A stretch of 16,089 nucleotides of DNA from Prevotella sp. UBA2711. Lineage in GTDB: Bacteria > Bacteroidota > Bacteroidia > Bacteroidales > Bacteroidaceae. The position numbers and the translations under genes were made by a program. Of this stretch, positions 8,406 through 16,036 are shown in pieces. Position 1 is the stretch's first letter. Each line of letters starts with the position of its first letter. The notes beneath the pieces were generated by a model that was not told the origin of the DNA, ran no database searches, and worked only from the letters and a program-made list of their open reading frames with translations. Location: positions 1 to 16,089 of the forward strand of contig DEKX01000022.1 in the NCBI GenBank assembly GCA_002354095.1. The letters are read 5' to 3'.

Positions 8406-9400
8406 TGTACGACTGCGGAAAAATAGCCATCATTGGCGGAGGTAGCTGGGCTACAGCCATTGCCAAGATTGTAGTGGGCAAAACCCACCACATAGGGTGG
8501 TATATGCGCCGTGACGACCGTATCGAAGACTTCAAGCGACTGGGGCATAACCCTGCCTACCTGATGAGTGTGCACTTCAATACGGACGAGATATACTTCT
8601 CGAGCGACTTGAATAAAATCGTTCAGATGTACGACACGCTGGTGTTTGTCACCCCATCACCCTACTTGAAGAGTCATCTGAAGAAACTGAAGACGCGAAT
8701 CCGCGACAAATTCATCGTGACGGCTATCAAGGGTATCGTGCCCGACGAGAATCTGGTATGTTCGGAATATTTCCATCAAGTGTATGACGTACCCTACGAG
8801 AATCTGGCATGCATCGGTGGTCCTTCGCATGCCGAGGAAGTGGCACTGGAGCGATTGAGCTATTTGACCGTGGGTTGTGCTGATCGCGAGAAAGCCGAGG
8901 CTTTTGCTGACATCCTGACCAGCGAGTATATCAAGACCAAGACGTCAACCGACGTAGTGGGTATTGAATATTCATCGGTACTGAAGAATGTCTATGCCAT
9001 AGCAGCCGGTATCTGTAACGGACTGAAGTTTGGCGATAACTTCCAGGCTGTGCTGATGGCGAATGCCGTACAGGAGATGGCTCGTTTCCTGAAGGTGGTG
9101 CACCCGATTGAGCGCAACATTGTGGACAGCTGTTATCTGGGCGACCTGCTCGTGACGGGCTACTCGAATTTCTCGCGCAACCGTACGTTCGGCACCATGA
9201 TTGGCAAGGGCTATAGCGTGAAGTCGGCACAGATAGAGATGGAGATGATAGCTGAAGGATACTTCGGTACGAAGTGTATGAAGGAGATAAACCGTCACTG
9301 TCATGTCAATATGCCGATTCTGGATGCCGTATATAATATATTGTACGAGCGTATCAGTCCGCAGATTGAAATCAAACTACTGACAGACTCATTTAGATAA
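8405..9400 (+). CDS. gpsA: NAD(P)-dependent glycerol-3-phosphate dehydrogenase
   Basis: Reduces dihydroxyacetone phosphate to sn-glycerol 3-phosphate, the backbone for phospholipid synthesis. The 331-aa protein has the Rossmann motif IIGGGSWATAIA (9-20), the KGI motif (109-111), GGPSHAEEV (138-146), the catalytic lysine K194 in SSVLKNVYAIAAG, GDLLVT (246-251) and SRNRTFG (257-263). These match the GpsA consensus well. Its ATG shares a base with the lysS TAA. Pgi follows after 30 nt without a recognisable promoter, so lysS, gpsA and pgi probably form one transcript. Confidence 0.96.
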   Translation: MYDCGKIAIIGGGSWATAIAKIVVGKTHHIGWYMRRDDRIEDFKRLGHNPAYLMSVHFNTDEIYFSSDLNKIVQMYDTLVFVTPSPYLKSHLKKLKTRIRDKFIVTAIKGIVPDENLVCSEYFHQVYDVPYENLACIGGPSHAEEVALERLSYLTVGCADREKAEAFADILTSEYIKTKTSTDVVGIEYSSVLKNVYAIAAGICNGLKFGDNFQAVLMANAVQEMARFLKVVHPIERNIVDSCYLGDLLVTGYSNFSRNRTFGTMIGKGYSVKSAQIEMEMIAEGYFGTKCMKEINRHCHVNMPILDAVYNILYERISPQIEIKLLTDSFR

Positions 9401-9430
9401 CATTCATAACAAAGCTAAAATATTAAAACT

Positions 9431-10786
9431 ATGAGTAACATTAAACTTGACATTGCAAAAGGTGCTTGCTTCTTGGAGGCTGGTGCCGTGAAGGCTTTCG
9501 AGCCAAAGGTAAAGGCTGCACAAGAGGCCTTGGAGAATGGAACATGCCCTGGTAACGATTTCCTCGGTTGGCTGCATCTGCCTTCTGAGATAACTCCTGC
9601 TTTCCTCGATGAGATTGAGGCCACTGCCAAAGTGCTGCGCGATAACTGCGAGGCTGTTGTCGTGGCTGGTATCGGTGGTAGCTATCTGGGGGCCCGTGCC
9701 GTGATTGAGGCACTGAGCAATTCGTTCGGCTGGCTGATTCAGGACAAGAAGAATCCTACCATCCTCTTTGCAGGTAATAACATCGGTGAAGACTATCTGT
9801 TCGAACTCACCGAATATCTGAAGGACAAGAAGTTTGGCGTCATCAACATCTCGAAGTCGGGTACTACCACCGAGACAGCTCTGACCTTCCGTCTGCTGAA
9901 AAAGCAGTGCGAGGCTCAGCGTGGCAAGGAAGAGGCTAAGAAGGTGATTGTGGCCGTGACGGATGCAAAGCGTGGTGCTGCTCGCACTTGCGCTGACAAG
10001 GAGGGCTACAAGAGCTTTATCATTCCCGACAACGTGGGTGGCCGTTTCTCTGTACTGACTCCAGTAGGTTTGCTGCCCATTGCCTGTGCCGGTTTCGACA
10101 TCAAGCAGTTGGTGAAGGGTGCTCAGGACATGGAGAAGCAGTGTGGCAAGGATGTTCCTTTCGAGGAGAACCCAGCTGCCCAGTATGCTGCTGTTCGTAA
10201 CGGACTCTATCAGGCTGGCAAGAAGATTGAAATCATGGTCAACTATCAGCCTAAGCTCCACTTCTTCAGTGAGTGGTGGAAACAGCTCTACGGCGAGTCT
10301 GAGGGTAAGGACAAGAAGGGTATCTTCCCTGCCAGTGTTGACTTCACAACCGACCTGCACTCCATGGGTCAGTGGATTCAGGATGGCGAGCGTACCATCT
10401 TCGAGACCGTACTCTCTGTGGAGGAACCTGAGAAGAAGTTGCTGTTCCCGAAGGACGAGGAGAATCTGGACGGTCTGAACTTCCTGGCTGGCAAGCGTGT
10501 GGACGAAGTAAACAAGATGGCTGAACTCGGCACCCGTCTGGCTCACGTTGACGGTGGTGTGCCTAATATCCGCATCAGTATTCCTAAACTCAATGAATAC
10601 TATATCGGACAGCTCATCTACTTCTTCGAGATTGGTTGTGGCATCAGTGGCAACGTTCTGGGTGTCAATCCTTTCAACCAGCCCGGCGTGGAGGCTTACA
10701 AGAAGAATATGTTTGCCCTGCTCGAGAAACCTGGTTACGAGGAAGAGACAAAGGCCATCAAGGCAAGACTTGCAAATGAGAAATGA
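9431..10786 (+). CDS. pgi: Glucose-6-phosphate isomerase
   Basis: Interconverts glucose 6-phosphate and fructose 6-phosphate. At 451 aa it belongs to the short bacterial PGI type (about 450 aa). Visible are GIGGSYLGARA (80-90), the phosphate-binding SKSGTTTET (141-149), GGRFSVLTPVG (203-213) with R205, GESEGK (288-293) with the catalytic glutamate E289, H310 in TDLHSMGQ, and GVEAYKKN (419-426) with catalytic K424. The last codons (ANEK and the stop) lie inside a 7-bp repeat tract, so the C-terminus may have been reshaped by repeat insertion. It supplies fructose 6-phosphate near a sugar-phosphatase-like HAD gene and close to the ROK genes. Confidence 0.97.
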   Translation: MSNIKLDIAKGACFLEAGAVKAFEPKVKAAQEALENGTCPGNDFLGWLHLPSEITPAFLDEIEATAKVLRDNCEAVVVAGIGGSYLGARAVIEALSNSFGWLIQDKKNPTILFAGNNIGEDYLFELTEYLKDKKFGVINISKSGTTTETALTFRLLKKQCEAQRGKEEAKKVIVAVTDAKRGAARTCADKEGYKSFIIPDNVGGRFSVLTPVGLLPIACAGFDIKQLVKGAQDMEKQCGKDVPFEENPAAQYAAVRNGLYQAGKKIEIMVNYQPKLHFFSEWWKQLYGESEGKDKKGIFPASVDFTTDLHSMGQWIQDGERTIFETVLSVEEPEKKLLFPKDEENLDGLNFLAGKRVDEVNKMAELGTRLAHVDGGVPNIRISIPKLNEYYIGQLIYFFEIGCGISGNVLGVNPFNQPGVEAYKKNMFALLEKPGYEEETKAIKARLANEK

Positions 10787-10860
10787 AAAATGAGGAATGA
10801 GAAATGAAAATGAAAAATGAAGAAATGAACATTAATCATTACTCATTACTCACAACTCAA
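10774..10860. repeat. Heptamer repeat tract with opposed halves between pgi and the HAD gene
   Basis: ATG occurs at 10776, 10783, 10790, 10797 and 10804, exactly 7 bp apart, then at 10810, 10817 and 10825 (steps of 6, 7 and 8), from units such as AAATGAG and AAATGAA. After 10830 the orientation flips: CATTACT, CATTACT and CACAACT begin at 10837, 10844 and 10851, again 7 bp apart. The two halves are partly complementary. The tract covers the last codons and stop of pgi and fills the whole gap to the HAD start. Confidence 0.8.
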
Positions 10861-10866
10861 TATAAG

Positions 10867-11574
10867 ATGAAACACGGCTTCGGACAGTTCTGTCCGAAAG
10901 CCGTGCTTTTTGATATGGACGGGGTCATCTACGACTCTATGCCTAACCATGCGCTATCGTGGCATCAGTCTATGGCTGAAGTCGGCATCGACATGGCTCC
11001 CGAGGAGGCTTACCGCTACGAAGGTATGCGAGGCGTAGAGACCATCAGACTGAAGGCGCGCCAGCAATGGGGTCGCGACATCAGCGATGAGGAGGCGCAA
11101 AAGATGTACGACTTGAAATGCGAGTATTTCCGTCGTTGCCCTATGGCTTCAAAGATGGAGGGTACGGAACAGTTGATGCAACAAATCAAGGCCGACGGAC
11201 TGGCCATCTGTGTGGTGACGGGAAGCGGACAACGCACACTGCTCGACAAGTTGACTTCCGATTTCCAGGGACTGATTCGCGAAGACCTGATTGTGACGAG
11301 CTACGACGTGAAGCATGGCAAACCGGCTCCCGACCCTTATCTGGCTGGTATGCGTAAGACAAACACAAAACCGTGGGAGACGATTGTGGTGGAGAATGCA
11401 CCACTGGGCGTCAGGGCTGGCGTTGCTGCCCAATGCTTCACCATTGGGGTTAATACGGGACCACTGGCTGACGAGGAACTGATCAGCGAGGGTGCCGACC
11501 TAATTATGCCGAGTATGAAGATGCTGAGTAAGGAGTGGAAGACTATTCTTCGTCTTCTGTCTCCTCTTCAATAG
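10867..11574 (+). CDS. HAD-superfamily phosphatase / beta-phosphoglucomutase-like hydrolase
   Basis: A 235-aa haloacid-dehalogenase hydrolase. Motif I is LFDMDGVIYDS with nucleophile D16 and acid D18, motif II is VVTGSG with T118, motif III is GKPAPDPY with K152, and motif IV is VVENAPLG with E176 and N177. The alpha-helical cap between motifs I and II is the subfamily I type of phosphoglycolate phosphatase and beta-phosphoglucomutase relatives. A sugar phosphate is the likely substrate, but it is not identifiable. An in-frame ATG at 10804 would add 21 residues encoded only by repeat DNA, so 10867 is preferred. Codons 3-13 form a terminator-like hairpin. The 3' end overlaps the opposing lipoprotein gene by 32 bp. 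Confidence 0.88.
   Translation: MKHGFGQFCPKAVLFDMDGVIYDSMPNHALSWHQSMAEVGIDMAPEEAYRYEGMRGVETIRLKARQQWGRDISDEEAQKMYDLKCEYFRRCPMASKMEGTEQLMQQIKADGLAICVVTGSGQRTLLDKLTSDFQGLIREDLIVTSYDVKHGKPAPDPYLAGMRKTNTKPWETIVVENAPLGVRAGVAAQCFTIGVNTGPLADEELISEGADLIMPSMKMLSKEWKTILRLLSPLQ
10873..10911 (+). terminator. Terminator-like hairpin inside the 5' end of the HAD gene
   Basis: CACGGCTTCGGACAG (10873-10887) pairs with CTGTCCGAAAGCCGTG (10890-10905): 15 bp with one bulged A and a 2-nt loop, followed by C and TTTTT (10907-10911). It lies 86 nt past the pgi stop and starts 6 nt after the HAD ATG. It looks like the pgi terminator placed inside the next gene's coding sequence, or an attenuator that HAD translation would open. 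Confidence 0.7.
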
Positions 11575-12106
11575 CGTTGGTATCCATCTGACTGTCGCGC
11601 TGAATGGTCAGTTCGCCCATGCGTGACAGACGTACTATCAAAGGAATATATTCGTCCGTCTGGGGATGACACACACTGGCTGCAAATTCCAACCAGTCGC
11701 CATCGGCTTTGTCAAACACAAAGCCCTCCAGAATACCCGTAGCACGATAGTCGTCATCCAGATACTTTTCGAAGTCTTTCTTCGTAAACTTCCTGCTATA
11801 GAATCTTGAACCGTCCGAGCGCAACACCTCCATGGTGATAAGGTTGTCAACAAACTCCTGCCCCATCTCGTCCTTGACCTTAGGCAGCGAGTCGCTGGGT
11901 TGGCGATGGATATTCACATGATATTTCTTACCTATCCAATTGACATCACGACTGTCATCATAAGGTTGCAGACTGACAGGTCCCTGTGGTTTCTGTGCTT
12001 CCACACGTTCCGTAATAATAACGTCACTCTGTTTCTTACCGCCGCAAGCCATCAAGGTCAGCACCAGGCATCCCGTCAAGGCCATCAAGATTCTGTTTGT
12101 TTTCAT
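11543..12106 (-). CDS. DUF4738-like lipoprotein
   Basis: A 187-aa protein with a lipoprotein signal: MKTNR, a hydrophobic core, then LTLMAC with the lipidated cysteine at C21 followed by GGKK. It is therefore predicted to be anchored in a membrane facing the periplasm or cell surface. The body contains QEFVDNLITMEVLRSDGSRF and FEFAASVCHPQTDEY-like segments (actual: LEFAASVCHPQTDEY) that I recognise from Prevotella proteins annotated DUF4738; the function is unknown. The tail is strongly acidic (EEETEDEE) and is encoded in the 32-bp overlap with the opposing HAD gene. It has its own promoter just after the ATPase stop codon. Confidence 0.8.
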   Translation of the reverse strand: MKTNRILMALTGCLVLTLMACGGKKQSDVIITERVEAQKPQGPVSLQPYDDSRDVNWIGKKYHVNIHRQPSDSLPKVKDEMGQEFVDNLITMEVLRSDGSRFYSRKFTKKDFEKYLDDDYRATGILEGFVFDKADGDWLEFAASVCHPQTDEYIPLIVRLSRMGELTIQRDSQMDTNAIEEETEDEE

Positions 12107-12129
12107 CTGTCTTCGTTTGTATGATGCTG

Positions 12130-12160
12130 CAAAGTTAATATTTTTCTCTCATATACCAAA
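12130..12160 (-). promoter_or_regulatory. Promoter of the DUF4738-like lipoprotein gene
   Basis: On the - strand TTTG (12157-12160), a 19-nt spacer and TAACTTTG (12130-12137) match the Bacteroidota promoter. It begins 4 nt past the ATPase stop, giving a leader of about 15-20 nt. The lipoprotein can thus be expressed without the ATPase, although read-through is possible because no terminator is visible between them. Confidence 0.75.
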
Positions 12161-12163
12161 GAG

Positions 12164-14755
12164 TTAGCGATGTTTTTTCAGCCATCGCAGTGCTTCGCCT
12201 ATCCACAACACAAGGGAAGTGGCACCGATAATGATGATCCAGTCGCGAAGTGACAGTGGGGTGACATTGAACATCCGTCCGCCCAGTGTGACGATGAGAA
12301 TTTGACCGACAAAGATGAGTTGGGCAATGAACACGAAGCCCTTGCAACCCTTAATTTTGAGAGCACTCTCGCCAGTGGCAAAGGCACGAGCATTGAACAT
12401 ATTCCAGAACTGGAGCATGACGAAGATGGTGAAGAAGAGACTCTGCTCGTAGAGCGACCATCCGTTATGCTCATATTTATATAATATGTGTAGCAATACC
12501 ACGAAGAACAGCAGTCCTACGGTGAGTATCTGCCAAGTCATGCTTCTGTCGATAATAAACTTCCGTCTGTCGCGTGGTTGCTCCTTCATCACGGTCTCTG
12601 TGGGTGGCAACGAGGCAAGTGCCATCGCCGCAAAAGTATCCATAATCAGATTGACCCACAACATCTGGGTGACGGTCAAGGGGACTTCGGTTCCCATAAA
12701 GGCACCCACCAGAACAATCAGACAGGCTGCTACATTGACGGTCATCTGGAACAGGATGAAGCGCTGGATGTTCCTGTAGAGCGAACGGCCCCACATCACA
12801 GCGCGACCGATACTGCTGAACGAATTGTCGATGATGGTGATGTCGGAGGCTTCCTTGGCAACGGATGTACCATCGCCCATCGAAAGACCGACATGAGCAG
12901 CTTTCAGGGCTGGTGCATCATTGGTTCCGTCACCAGTTACTGCTACTACCTGTCCCAACTTCTGCAGGGCTTCCACCAGTCGTTTCTTATCCATCGGACG
13001 GGCACGGGCTATCACTTTCAAGTCCACCACTCTTTCCAGCAATTCCTCATCACTCAATGCGGCAAACTCGGTTCCAGTAATCATCTGTCGCTCGCCATCG
13101 CCTTCTGTCCAAAGTCCCACCTGTCGGGCTATCTCGCGAGCCGTAGCTGCCGTATCGCCTGTTACGATCTTAACGGCAATACCGGCATCCAGACACTCTC
13201 TGACGGCATCGGGCACATCCGGACGAACGGGGTCGGAAATGGCGACAATTCCCTGAAAAGTCATGTCCTTGACAACCAGTTGTTGATCTACAATAGGCTG
13301 TTCCCCGTCAGCCAGTAGTTTATAGGCAAAGCCCAAGGTACGCATGCCTTGTTGCTGATAGCCCAGCAATTGCTGTTGCACCTCCTGCAGATGTTCCTGG
13401 GTGATATGGCAGTAGGTAGCCAGTATTTCCGAAGCTCCTTTCACGTACAGGCGTCTGCCCTTCTTTCCTTTCACGACCACAGCCATCATCTTGCGTTCGG
13501 TCGAGAAGGGCAATTCCGTTTCTACCGTCACCTCGTCTTTCAGGGCACGATAGTCGATACCCTGATCATGCAACCACAGCAACAGGGCACCCTCCGTGGG
13601 ATTTCCCAACACGCTGGGTCGTCCACCATCCTCTAATTGCAAAGTAGCTGTCGTATTCACGGCTATGCTCTCCTGCACCAACTCATGGGGCTGGTCTTCG
13701 AAACGGGCTTCATAGACGTGCATCTGATTCTGCGTCAGCGTGCCTGTCTTATCCGTACAAATCACGGTGGTAGCACCCATCGTTTCACAGGCATGCATCT
13801 TACGCACCAGATTATGGGTCTTCAACATACGGCGCATGCTATAGGCGAGACTCAGGGTGACGGCCATGGGCAATCCCTCTGGTACGGCTACCACTATCAG
13901 TGTGACGGCTATCATGATGGTCTGCAACAGATAGGTGATGAAGTGTACCCACTCGAAATCGTAATTGAGGAAGAACATGAGTACCCTACCCACTATCACG
14001 AGGAAGGCGATGCCGTAACTCATGCGTGCTATCAACAGGCCCAGACGGTCTAACTGTTCGTTGAGGGGCGTTTTAATGCTGTCGTCTATCTTGGCGGCTT
14101 CATACACTTTGCCGTTTTCTGTGGCATCACCCACGGCACGGACACGGAACACGCCATGTCCCTCCATCACCTTAGTGCCCTTCAGCACCAGGTTAGTGGG
14201 GAAAGTAGCCTCCTGGTCAAAATCCTCCTCTCGCTCACTCTTATGGCAAATCGGCTCACCTGTCAGCGTCGATTCGTCCACCTGCATAGACACCGACTCC
14301 AGCAACAGTCCGTCGGCTGCTATCTCGTCGCCAGTAGCCAACAGCACTATGTCGCCTACCACCACGTCACACTTTGGAACCTGTTGCCGGCGTCCGTTCC
14401 GGATGACTATCACCGGTTCTTCGTCGTTCACTTGATTCAGAATGGCAAACTCCCTGTCGGCTTTGACCTCAAAAAGAAAAGCCATCCCCGTAGCCAGGAA
14501 GATGGCAATAAAGATACCCACTGGTTCGAAGAACACTGTTGTGTCCTGTCCGAGTGAGAAATACTCATAGAAAGAGATGGCAACCGACAACACTCCTGCC
14601 ACCAACAGTATGATGATTAAGGGGTCGGAGAATTTCTCCAAAAAGCGTTTCCACAAGGGCGTCCGTTCCGGTTCGGTAAAAACGTTCCTACCATACTCCG
14701 CCCTACTTCTGAGCACTTCCTCCTCCGTCAGTCCTGTATATTTCTGTTCTGTCAT
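12164..14755 (-). CDS. Calcium-transporting P-type ATPase, PMCA-like (type IIB)
   Basis: An inner-membrane pump exporting Ca2+ using ATP, 863 aa from the ATG at 14755. Numbering from a TTG three codons upstream: TGE in the actuator domain (168-170), VAVPEGLP in TM4 (292-299), phosphorylation site CTDKTGTLT with D338, nucleotide-binding KGAS (442-445), DPVRP (511-515) and TGDGTNDAP (610-618). TM5 reads FQMTVN (672-677) and TM6 NLIMDTFAAMALA (705-717). These match plasma-membrane Ca2+ pumps rather than SERCA, predicting one Ca2+ site. About ten membrane helices are visible, four of them after TM6. The ATG is preferred because the TTG overlaps the -7 promoter element. Confidence 0.93.
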   Translation of the reverse strand: MTEQKYTGLTEEEVLRSRAEYGRNVFTEPERTPLWKRFLEKFSDPLIIILLVAGVLSVAISFYEYFSLGQDTTVFFEPVGIFIAIFLATGMAFLFEVKADREFAILNQVNDEEPVIVIRNGRRQQVPKCDVVVGDIVLLATGDEIAADGLLLESVSMQVDESTLTGEPICHKSEREEDFDQEATFPTNLVLKGTKVMEGHGVFRVRAVGDATENGKVYEAAKIDDSIKTPLNEQLDRLGLLIARMSYGIAFLVIVGRVLMFFLNYDFEWVHFITYLLQTIMIAVTLIVVAVPEGLPMAVTLSLAYSMRRMLKTHNLVRKMHACETMGATTVICTDKTGTLTQNQMHVYEARFEDQPHELVQESIAVNTTATLQLEDGGRPSVLGNPTEGALLLWLHDQGIDYRALKDEVTVETELPFSTERKMMAVVVKGKKGRRLYVKGASEILATYCHITQEHLQEVQQQLLGYQQQGMRTLGFAYKLLADGEQPIVDQQLVVKDMTFQGIVAISDPVRPDVPDAVRECLDAGIAVKIVTGDTAATAREIARQVGLWTEGDGERQMITGTEFAALSDEELLERVVDLKVIARARPMDKKRLVEALQKLGQVVAVTGDGTNDAPALKAAHVGLSMGDGTSVAKEASDITIIDNSFSSIGRAVMWGRSLYRNIQRFILFQMTVNVAACLIVLVGAFMGTEVPLTVTQMLWVNLIMDTFAAMALASLPPTETVMKEQPRDRRKFIIDRSMTWQILTVGLLFFVVLLHILYKYEHNGWSLYEQSLFFTIFVMLQFWNMFNARAFATGESALKIKGCKGFVFIAQLIFVGQILIVTLGGRMFNVTPLSLRDWIIIIGATSLVLWIGEALRWLKKHR

Positions 14756-14761
14756 GGGTGG

Positions 14762-14793
14762 CAAAGGTACGAAGAAGTGAGCAAACCGCCAAA
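14762..14793 (-). promoter_or_regulatory. Promoter of the calcium ATPase gene
   Basis: On the - strand TTTG (14790-14793), a 20-nt spacer and TACCTTTG (14762-14769). Only 6 nt (CCACCC) separate the -7 element from the ATG at 14755, so the expected transcription start falls on or next to the start codon and the mRNA would be leaderless or nearly so. Confidence 0.75.
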
Positions 14794-14851
14794 TTATTCC
14801 CCTGTTTTTGGCCCGTTTGTAATATTATCTTAATCTTGGAACAGGAACCTC

Positions 14852-15745
14852 CTATTTAATCATCTTAAACGACATGTGCTTGTCATAGAGGGTAACATAG
14901 AGATTCTGGTCTTCACCAATAGCAAACCAATAGGCGGCTGTTGGTATCCAGTACTCTTGCGTCTTCACCCCCGTATAACGGTTCAGTACATAGATATAAT
15001 CAGGAATACCTGAACCACCCATACCACAGACGATGGAGTTTTCAACAATCAGGAAGTTGCCAGAGGTAACGGTTCGTGGCTTACTCATCCAAAGTGTCTT
15101 ATCGGTATTGATATCCACAGCCACAAGATAGTAGCCCTTAGAGTTCTTACTTGGTGCCACGCCACAGGTCACAGAGAAATACAATACGCCATCTTTCACA
15201 ACGGCCCATTCCACTGAATGACGGTTGTTTTCCTGCGGAGGAAAAGTGAGTTCGCGTGTGTTATAGACCTTCTTCACCTCCTTCGTGGGATCCAGGAGCA
15301 TGATTAGATGAGGGTCTCTGCCACGACGCGAAATTTCTCGTTCCGTCTGACCCCAAGGCAGTTTTTCGTCATTGGGCGTACGACCGTACGTGGCTACAGG
15401 GAAGTCACCATCGGTAAACACATCGTTCAATGTCCATTCCGAGTCATACACTTCAGGCACACCTTCGGGAATCTTGAAATCAGTATCGTCCCACCCCAGT
15501 GTAGGATGTCCGATGATATTCCCCAGTCTAAGCGAGGGCAATGCCAGTTCCGTATAACTGTCCAGTGGTCTTGAATATTTGGTGCGTGCCAGTTGCAATG
15601 TCTTGCCCTTGCCAACAGGAGCCTTTGTCAATGTCTTACCGTTGAAGTCGGGTACTTCAACCAATGCTATCTCTGTTTGAAAGTCCTGTGCCCCTGCCAT
15701 CAGTGCACAAAACAGGAATGGAATAAGGAATGTTGATTTCTTCAT
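14852..15745 (-). CDS. Secreted protein with beta-propeller-like repeats, function unknown
   Basis: A 297-aa protein starting MKKSTFLIPFLFCALMAGAQ, a clear signal peptide with likely cleavage after residue 18-20; there is no lipobox cysteine at the cleavage site, so it is exported to the periplasm or beyond. The second half contains strand pairs reminiscent of PQQ-like or YncE-like propeller blades: GVLYFSVTCG (186-195), GYYLVAVDINTDKTLWMS (204-221), SIVCGMGG (237-244), DYIYVLNRYTGVKTQEYW (249-266) and NLYVTLYD (281-288). No catalytic motif is recognised. The ATG at 15745 was chosen over an in-frame start at 15907 because the signal peptide begins there and the promoter lies 32 nt upstream. 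Confidence 0.75.
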   Translation of the reverse strand: MKKSTFLIPFLFCALMAGAQDFQTEIALVEVPDFNGKTLTKAPVGKGKTLQLARTKYSRPLDSYTELALPSLRLGNIIGHPTLGWDDTDFKIPEGVPEVYDSEWTLNDVFTDGDFPVATYGRTPNDEKLPWGQTEREISRRGRDPHLIMLLDPTKEVKKVYNTRELTFPPQENNRHSVEWAVVKDGVLYFSVTCGVAPSKNSKGYYLVAVDINTDKTLWMSKPRTVTSGNFLIVENSIVCGMGGSGIPDYIYVLNRYTGVKTQEYWIPTAAYWFAIGEDQNLYVTLYDKHMSFKMIK

Positions 15746-15777
15746 GTCTTTTTGGTTTTTTAATTGATTATCTTGTG

Positions 15778-15809
15778 CAAAAATAGAAATAAATCCCGAT
15801 ACTTCCAAA
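15778..15809 (-). promoter_or_regulatory. Promoter of the secreted beta-propeller-like protein gene
   Basis: On the - strand TTTG (15806-15809), a 20-nt spacer and TATTTTTG (15778-15785), in Bacteroidota promoter form, 32 nt before the ATG at 15745. The leader is AT-rich with no Shine-Dalgarno sequence. It rules out the longer ORF that would start at 15907, upstream of this promoter. Confidence 0.7.
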
Positions 15810-15933
15810 TAAAGAAACAAAAAACTTCTATAGCCCCCTATATAGTTTAACGATTTTAGTTGACTACTTGTGGGCTTACTCACGTATGGGGAGACCGGGG
15901 TAAACATCGCACTAATAGAGGAGATACCACACT
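15810..15933. other. Intergenic stretch without recognised features
   Basis: Between the promoter of the secreted protein and the CTTGC array. I see no convincing gene, RNA gene or repeat here. A GC-richer patch (about 15860-15900, including GGGGAGACCGGGG) stands out from its AT-rich surroundings but was not identified. Confidence 0.5.
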
Positions 15934-16036
15934 CTTAGCAAGCTATAGGCAAGCTCAAATAGCTTGCTTGAGCTTGCCAACTCCTTGCTAAGTCCTTGCC
16001 AACTCCTTGCCTATAGCTTGCCTAGAGCTTGCTAAG
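15934..16036. repeat. 11-bp-spaced CTTGC array with inverted left flank
   Basis: CTTGC starts at 15963, 15973, 15984, 15995, 16006, 16017 and 16028: one step of 10 bp and five of exactly 11 bp. On the left the complement GCAAG starts at 15938 and 15949, again 11 bp apart. The intervening six bases vary (CAACTC, TAAGTC, CTATAG, CTAGAG). The left flank CTTAGCAAGCTATAGGCAAG is the inverse of the right end except for one extra 11-bp unit there, so the whole can fold into a long hairpin. It is non-coding and is not CRISPR-like because units are too short and spacers are not unique. Confidence 0.85.

Noticed and set aside
9404..10546. Long open frame (380 codons) on the - strand opposite pgi
   Set aside because: Pgi on the + strand has every family motif; the opposite frame has no recognisable domain and is explained by the codon use of pgi.
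10804..11574. HAD start at 10804
   Set aside because: The added 21 residues derive wholly from heptamer repeat DNA; the HAD fold needs only the part from 10867. It cannot be excluded without protein data.
12578..13318. 246-codon open frame on the + strand opposite the calcium ATPase
   Set aside because: The ATPase is complete with all P-type motifs; the opposite product has unnatural composition.
12164..14764. TTG start at 14764 for the calcium ATPase
   Set aside because: The TTG overlaps the last base of the -7 promoter element, so it would not be in the transcript.
15934..16036. CRISPR array
   Set aside because: Units are 5 bp in an 11-bp period, intervening bases are similar to one another, and there are no cas genes nearby.
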